64,000 nt of DNA, from positions 1,909,478 to 1,973,477 of the forward strand of contig CM036209.1 of NCBI GenBank assembly GCA_020631735.1, given 5' to 3'. How positions within the stretch are numbered: position 1 is the first letter of the stretch; each line of letters opens with the position of its first letter. Source of the DNA: Saccharum officinarum. Taxonomy: Eukaryota; Streptophyta; Magnoliopsida; Poales; Poaceae. Shown here piece after piece: positions 57,962 to 64,000 of the stretch. The position numbers were made by a program, and so were the translations under genes. The notes beneath the pieces were generated by a model. The model was not told the origin of the DNA, did no database searches, and worked only from the letters and a program-made list of their open reading frames with translations.

Positions 57962-60812
57962 TCACTTGACGAAATACCTTCTAGGATTAGGCAGAAGATG
58001 GGGATAGTGCTTCACAATATAACTCTCTAATTCCCATGTTGCTTCATCTTCCGAATGGTGTTGCCACTGGATCTTATAAAATTTCACTACCCTGCTTCTA
58101 GTCACTCTCTCCTTCTCATCCAAAATTTTAACCGGATGTTCCACATAAGAAAGGTCTGGTTGAAGGGGAAGCCCTTCAATCTCCACTGCCTCAGTGGGAA
58201 CCCGCAAACACTTTTTCAACTGAGACACATGAATGCGATAGGCCACTGGACCACGCCGAGCCAGAACCTTGTAGGGCCCAACATAGCGTGGGGCTAGCTT
58301 CCCACGGACACCAAAACGATGCACACCTTTCATGGGAGACACCTTGAGGTACACATAATCCCCAACTTCAAACTCCAAGGGTCTCCTTCTCTTGTCTACA
58401 TAGGTTTTCTATCGGTTTTGCGCTGCCTTTAAATGACTCCAGATAATTCCAACCTTCTCCCTTGCTTCCAGCACAAAGTCAGGCCCGAAATAACCACGGT
58501 CTCCCACCTCAACCCAGTTGAGTGGGGTCCTACATTTCTTGCCATACAAAGCCTCAAAAGGTGCCATCTGAATGCTCTCTTGATAGCTGTTATTATAAGA
58601 AAACTCGGCCAACTTCAAACATTCGTCCCACTTTTCAGGAAAAGAGATGACACAAGCTCGCAACATATCTTCAAGCACTTGATTCACCCTCTCTGTCTGA
58701 CCATCGGTCTGGGGATGATAGGCTGAACTTCTGAGAAGGCAAATACCAAGGCATTCTTGGAGTTGTATCCAAAAACGCGACATGAAAACCGCTCCACGGT
58801 CAGAAACAATGGTAAGCGGAACTCCATGAAGGGTCACAATGCGGTCAAAGTATAGCTTGGCATACTGCGAGGCCGTATACCTAGTACCCACTGGAAGGAA
58901 ATGAGCAGTCTTAGTGAGGCGATCCACAATGACCCAAATAGAATCATGACCCTTGGTAGTGCGAGGTAATCCGGTAATAAAATCCATGGAAATATCTTCC
59001 CACTTCCATACCGGAATAGGCAACGGCTGCATAAAACCTGGCCTCCGCAGATGGTCTGCCTTAACTCTTCCACAAACATCACACTCAGCAATATACGGGT
59101 GATATCCTGCTTCATGTTTGACCACCAATACAACTGACGCAGATCATGGTACATTTTGTTACTCCCCGGGTGAATAGATAACTTGGATTGGTGGGCTTCA
59201 TCCAGAATCTTCCTTCTAAGCTCCTCATTACAGGGAACCACAATCCGGTTCTTGTATTTCACCACACCCTGCTCGTCACTGCTGAAGTGTGGACCACGCC
59301 TTTCAGCCATCAACTTTTTGATGTGGGGAATCTCCAAGTCATCATACCTTTGCTCCGCAATGATTTGCTCGAGTAATTCTAAGACTAAAGCAATCTGTGC
59401 TAACACTGCAGAGTGAGAGAGAGGCAAGGACTCTTCATCAGGCACATGTGACTTACGGCTCAAAGCATCAGCCACCACATTCGCTTTACCCGGATGATAA
59501 TGGACCTCTAAGTTGTAATCTTTAATCAACTCAAGCCATCTCCTTTGCCTTAGATTCAACTCGGATTGAGTAAAAATATATCTAAGGCTCTTATGATCCG
59601 TAAAAATATGGACTTTATTCCCCAACAAGTAGTGTCTCCAAATTTTTAGAGCGTGCACCACTGCAGCTAGCTCTAAATCATGGGTTGGGTAATTCACTTC
59701 GTGCTTTTTCAGTTGGCGCGAAGCATATGCTATCACACGCCCCTCTTGCATAAGCACGCACCCAAGCCCAGTCCTGGAGGCATCACAAAAAACATCAAAA
59801 GGCTTCTCAATATCCGGTTGAGCCAGAACAGGAGCTGAGGTAAGAAACTTCTTCAATGCCTGAAAAGCTTCTTCACACGTGGGACTCCATACAAACTTTG
59901 CATCCTTCTGAAGTAACTTGGTCATGGGTTGGGCTATTTTAGAGAAATCTAGAATAAAACGCCGATAGTATCCGGCAAGACCCAGAAACTATCGGATCTG
60001 ATGCACGGAGGTAGGAGACTTCCAATTCAACACATCCTGAACCTTGCTAGGATCTACAGACACACCCTCAGGGGTCAGAACATGTCCCAAGAACTGAACT
60101 CGATCCAACCAAAACTCACACTTGCTGAACTTAGCGTACAGCTTGTGCTCTCACAACCGGGTCAGGACGGTGCGGAGATGCCGTGCATGCTCTTCTTCAC
60201 TCTTGGAATAATCAAGATGTCGTCGATGAAAACTACTACAAACTTATCCAACTCTGGCATAAAGACTAAATTCATAAGATACATGAAAAATGCAGGAGCA
60301 TTTGTGAGACCGAAAGACATCACCAGGTACTCATACAACCCATACCTAGTAGAAAAAGCTGTCTTTGGTATATCTTGTGCCAGATCTTTATCTGATGATA
60401 CCCCGACCGAAGATCTATTTTAGAGAACACTTTTGCCCCAGCCAATTGATCAAACAAGGCATCAATACGAGGCAAAGGGTACTTGTTCTTAATGGTCATC
60501 GCATTGAGGGGGCGGTAATCCACACACATGCGAAGAGTGCCATCCTTCTTCTTCACAAAAATGTCAGGACAACCCCAAGGTGAAGAACTGGGACGGATGA
60601 ACCCTTTATTCCGCAATTCTTCTAACTGCTTCTTCATTTCAGCTAACTCCTTCGGTGCCATACGGTAGGGACGCCGGGAAATAGGAGCAGTGCTAGGCTC
60701 TAACTCAATGGTGAACTCCACATCTCTATCCAGTGGTAACCCGGCAAATCATTAGGAAAAACATCTGGGAACTCACAGACCACTGGAATAGAGGTGAGAT
60801 CAGAAGAGACTT
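57962..60812 (-). pseudogene. pol: Pol of the Tekay-like element, broken
   Basis: Minus-strand order: EFPDVFP entry to RT (near 60760, before a shift), RT with [16 protein letters not shown] and [12 protein letters not shown] (60721-60320) and FIDDIL active site (about 60210), RNase H (FDVFCDAS...[11 protein letters not shown]...[10 protein letters not shown], 59820-59560), integrase HHCC region (shifted near 59100) and core ([30 protein letters not shown]; 59060-58680), and chromodomain (FYKIQWQHHSEDEATWE, about 58080-58020). At least four frame changes separate the parts. Confidence 0.9.
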
Positions 60813-61624
60813 TGTAACACCCCTGGGTGTTAAGCATGCATTAGCATCCAAGGCACTAGTCATAATCATCTCATACATGGTTATCATTGCATGCAATATA
60901 GACCCTTTTAAATTTAGAGTTGAAAACAACTACTCAAAACCCAAATGCTACATTTAAGTGCTAAAGAGTGATGAAACTTTGTGTAGCTATAATTTTAGAT
61001 AATCTAGAATAAATAAACATGATTTTTGGAGCAACTCTTAAATTCAAATTCCTTCAAATTTTGCTTTTAAAAATATTCTAGAAAAATAAATTTTTACTTA
61101 AAAATTTAGCTTTGAATCCCAAATTCAAAATCTATTTAGAATTTTGAAAAGTGCCCTACATGAAAGTTGTAGAGAATTAAATTTTGAACAACTTTTATTT
61201 GGGCAAAAGTTTCTGAAAAACCTCTTTTTCATCTTCAAATTCAAATTTGAAACAAATAGAGAAACTGAAAATATTATTCATAAAAGAAAAATCGATTTTT
61301 CCCTTAACTGGACCGCCGCCTCGCTTCTCGGCCCACGGCCGAAGCCGGCCTGGCCAGCCTCGCGCATCGCTCGCGCCAGTGCGCGCGCCCCGCGCCAGCG
61401 CACGCCGCGCTCAGGCCGCGGCCGCCCGCGTGGCCGCCGCTCGCCGCCTCCGGCGTACGGGTGGCGAGCCGTGGGCTCCACGGCCGCGCCACGCGCCTTG
61501 AACCCGCGCCCGCTCCTCCATCCTCAGCGTGCCCTCCATTTCGCCCTTTCTCGGGCCTCGCGCGAGCAGCAGAAGCAGCCGCCGCTCCCGCCTCCTCGCG
61601 CTCGCCACCACGGCCGCCGCCATT
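60813..61624 (+). mobile_element. Second gypsy-type LTR, truncated by gap
   Basis: TGTAACACCCCTGGGTGTTAAG begins abruptly within the RT frame of the Tekay-like element. TGTAACACCC is the standard start of this class of LTR, here read on the plus strand. It continues AT-rich, then GC-rich, into the gap at 61625. GACTT (60808-60812) would be its target duplication. Length and internal part are unknown. Confidence 0.7.
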
Positions 61625-61724
61625 NNNNNNNNNNNNNNNNNNNNNNNNNNNNNNNNNNNNNNNNNNNNNNNNNNNNNNNNNNNNNNNNNNNNNNNNNNNN
61701 NNNNNNNNNNNNNNNNNNNNNNNN
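61625..61724. other. Assembly gap (100 N)
   Basis: Exactly 100 N between two LTRs of different families; the real distance is probably many kilobases, since the internal part of the second gypsy element is absent. Confidence 0.98.
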
Positions 61725-63637
61725 GAAAGGTCTTGATGGCTAGAGGGGGGTGAATAGCCTATTAAAATTTTCTACAAAGACAAGCTAAACAAGTTTATCA
61801 ATATAACAAATAGCGAGATGCGAGTTTTGCTTAGCCTATGGGTGTTTGCAAGCCACCTATCCAATTCACAATTCTAGTATTTGCACTCAACCGCACAAGT
61901 CAAACCGAGAAGTTAAGTACAACTACAACTAGCAAGCTACACAAGAGAACTACTCTAGCTAAGCTAACTAGCTAGCAAAGATAACTAAGAAATTAATACA
62001 AGAGAGATAGGAGGGTATCACCGAGGGGCGAAGTATTGAGCCAACCAATATGATCAACAATGAATACCAAGATAACCAAACACCGGGATCAATCAATCAC
62101 AATATGAAAGTGATGACACGAAGATTTATCCCGAGGTTCACGTGCTTGCCGGCACGCTAGTCCCCGTTGTGTCCCTCTTCACCACGTGGTTCGGTGGCTA
62201 ATCGGTCTCACACCGAGCCTCTCAAAAGGCGCCACAAGAACCTACCAAATGGCAAAAGGTTGCAATGACACGAGCAATATACTAACGTTGCCTTTGGCGC
62301 TTCGCCGAGGTAGGCACAAACCCCTCACAATCACCGGAGGTGGCCAAGAACAATCACCAACTCTTGCCAACGCCTCCAAGCTGCTCCAAGCCGTCTAGGT
62401 GGCGGCAACCACCAAGAGAAACAAGAATCCCGCAGCAAATCAACCACCAAGTGCCAACTAGATGCTAATCACAATGCAAATGCACTTGGATCACTCAATC
62501 TCACTTCGAATATGCAAAGAAGCAAGAGAGATGAGTGGGAGGGGAGTTGCTTAGCTCAAAGTGCTCACAAGTATGTCAAATGTTCGAGAGAGAGAGCCTT
62601 GAGCCGGCCAACGAGTATTTATAGACGTACCCCTTCGAATATAGCCGTTAGAAACTTAAACAGCCGAAGTCGCGTTGACCGGACGCGCTGGTCCAACTGA
62701 CCGGACGCGCCGGTCGCGCAACGGCTAGTTTCGCAACACTGACCGGACGCGCCGGTCGCAACGACCGGACGCGCTGGTCACGACCGGACGCGCCGGTCCC
62801 GTGACTGACCGGACGCGTGGTCAGCACTGAGTCGCGCAAAACGAACCAGCGACCGGACGCGCTGAAGAACTGACCGGACGCCACAGTGCCGCGTCCGGTC
62901 GGAGTCCAGTAAGCTCCCTGGACGACCGGACGCGTCCGGTCGCCTGTGACCGGACGCGCCTCGCGTCCGATCAAACAACTGAAAAACGCGCAGACACTGG
63001 ACACTGACCGGACGCGTCCGGTCACACCGTGACCGCGTCCGGTGCAGCGTCCGGTCACCTCTGTGACCTCCGTTCGCCTCCGTTTCTTTTTCCGACTTCC
63101 GGCGTAGTGGAAAATAGGCATTTCATTTCCCGAAATCGCCTGAATCCCGCGCTCGCACGCTCGGCGGGAGGGAGAGAGACCCCAAACCCTCTCTACCGCT
63201 CAAACTCCAACGCCGTCGCAAATGTGCTAACATCACCAAGTGATCATCGTCATGTGAGTGTGTTAGCATTTTCACAATCATTTTTCGAGGCGATATTAGT
63301 TCTATCCAAATGCATATGATCATGAAATGCACATCTAGAGGCACTTAGGAGTTCAATAGCCGCGTCATTCCCCTCTTTATAGTACGGCTATCTATCCTAT
63401 AATGTAACCACACCCACTAGGTGTCTTGGTTACTAAAACACAACCCTTAAGCATATACCTTTGCCTTGATCACATAGGGTTGCGTCCAAATCCAAGTGTG
63501 GCCATCATGATCACCATGTCCATCTTGCCACCAACCTTGGAATGTACTAATCCTCATATGCTACATACAACTTAGGCATAGGATTAGTACTTAGGCATTG
63601 TCACTAATTACCAACACCAAACATAGGACTTTCAATC
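61725..63637 (-). repeat. 3' LTR of Sirevirus C
   Basis: On the minus strand it starts TGAAAGTCCTATGTTTGG after the PPT and ends ...AAGACCTTTC at the gap (the last bases CA are probably in the N run). The TATA box is at 62617-62624. CGGACGCG/CGCGTCCGG units fill 62675-63055. It differs in sequence from the LTRs of A and B but keeps ends, palindromes and layout, so it is a related but separate family. Confidence 0.85.
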
Positions 63638-64000
63638 TCCCCCTTGTTGGTAATTGGTGACAAACCTTTCACAAAGATATTATGATAAAATTTTGATTGA
63701 ACCCATGTCACATTGTCCAAGTATATTACCATGTGTAAGAATTATGGACATGTGATCATGAATTCAAATTGATAGCAATGGCTCCCCCTACATGTATGCT
63801 ATATGTTTGGATTTTGGAAGCATACATGTTAGATAGGAAAGATTAGGAGCATTGTCTACCAATAGGTGCTAAGTGTTTAAGATTATAGACCTTTGAAGCG
63901 TGATACCATCGGAGTAGCGATAAACACCATCTTAGCACCTTGTGTAGTTAGATTCCACTTGGAAAAGCACAAACATAACTAGAAACCTCGTGAGATCAAC
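63638..64000 (-). mobile_element. Internal 3' end of Sirevirus C
   Basis: The minus strand reads ACCAACAAGGGGGAGAT immediately before the LTR: the classic Sirevirus polypurine tract. The rest is AT-rich untranslated DNA; the body of the element lies beyond the window. Confidence 0.8.

Larger units (their letters stand above)
54156..60812 (-). mobile_element. Ty3/gypsy chromovirus (Tekay-like), 3' part only
   Basis: On the minus strand there are RT, RNase H, integrase and chromodomain (gypsy order), a polypurine tract and a 3.7-kb 3' LTR. The very long LTR and C-terminal chromodomain fit the Tekay (Del) lineage. Gag, protease and 5' LTR are absent because another LTR interrupts RT upstream at 60813. 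Multiple shifts make it non-coding. Confidence 0.88.

Noticed and set aside
61144..61743. 199-codon frame crossing a gap
   Set aside because: It runs through 100 N and is GC-rich LTR sequence; the open frame is an artefact.

Overview
The window looks like a repeat-dominated stretch of a grass nuclear genome, most likely a panicoid (sorghum, sugarcane or Miscanthus type). The reasons are Sirevirus-type Ty1/copia elements, a Tekay-type Ty3/gypsy element, CACTA elements with TTTGCCGGGTGC or TTTAGTCCCGG subterminal repeats, Tourist-like and other MITEs, and grass-type host genes. Species cannot be fixed from the sequence alone. Three 100-N runs (8584-8683, 34485-34584, 61625-61724) are assembly gaps.

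Layout. 1-1332: non-coding flank with a minute poly(A) retro-insert. 1333-8583: Sirevirus-like copia element A on the plus strand (5' LTR, PBS, long gag, pol with a decayed RNase H), cut by a gap where its 3' LTR should be. 9427-10501: wrecked GH17 beta-1,3-glucanase gene with a 193-bp transposon in its first exon. 10502-16802: intergenic, holding a SINE-like piece, a MITE and a complete 1.8-kb non-autonomous CACTA element (13451-15269, TSD ATT). 16803-27618: complete 10.8-kb CACTA element (TSD TTG) with a two-exon GRF zinc-finger ORF, an intact TNP2 transposase (1118 aa), and an eight-exon Transposase_24 gene joined to a Ulp1-like protease. 27619-31500: small non-LTR insertions with well-preserved target-site duplications. 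31528-36570: the only host-gene cluster, all minus strand: a partial and a complete cysteine-rich secreted peptide gene resembling the MEG/ESF1 family, then an intact amaranthin-lectin/aerolysin-fold gene (Hfr-2 type). 36571-40968: intergenic with MITEs and a 752-bp retro-insert.

40969-64000 is a nest of LTR retrotransposons on the minus strand. Sirevirus B (both LTRs, decayed gag and pol, plus an extra 803-codon frame between pol and the 3' LTR) has its 5' LTR broken by a Tekay-like gypsy element (54156 onward). That gypsy element is broken at 60813 by another gypsy-type LTR, which runs into a gap. The 3' LTR and internal edge of a third Sirevirus (C) close the window.

The points most worth following are the two-gene CACTA element, whose second gene has its own copy of the hairpin repeats plus TATA box; the extra frame of Sirevirus B, preceded by an LTR-like palindrome cluster; and the secreted-peptide/lectin-pore host cluster.
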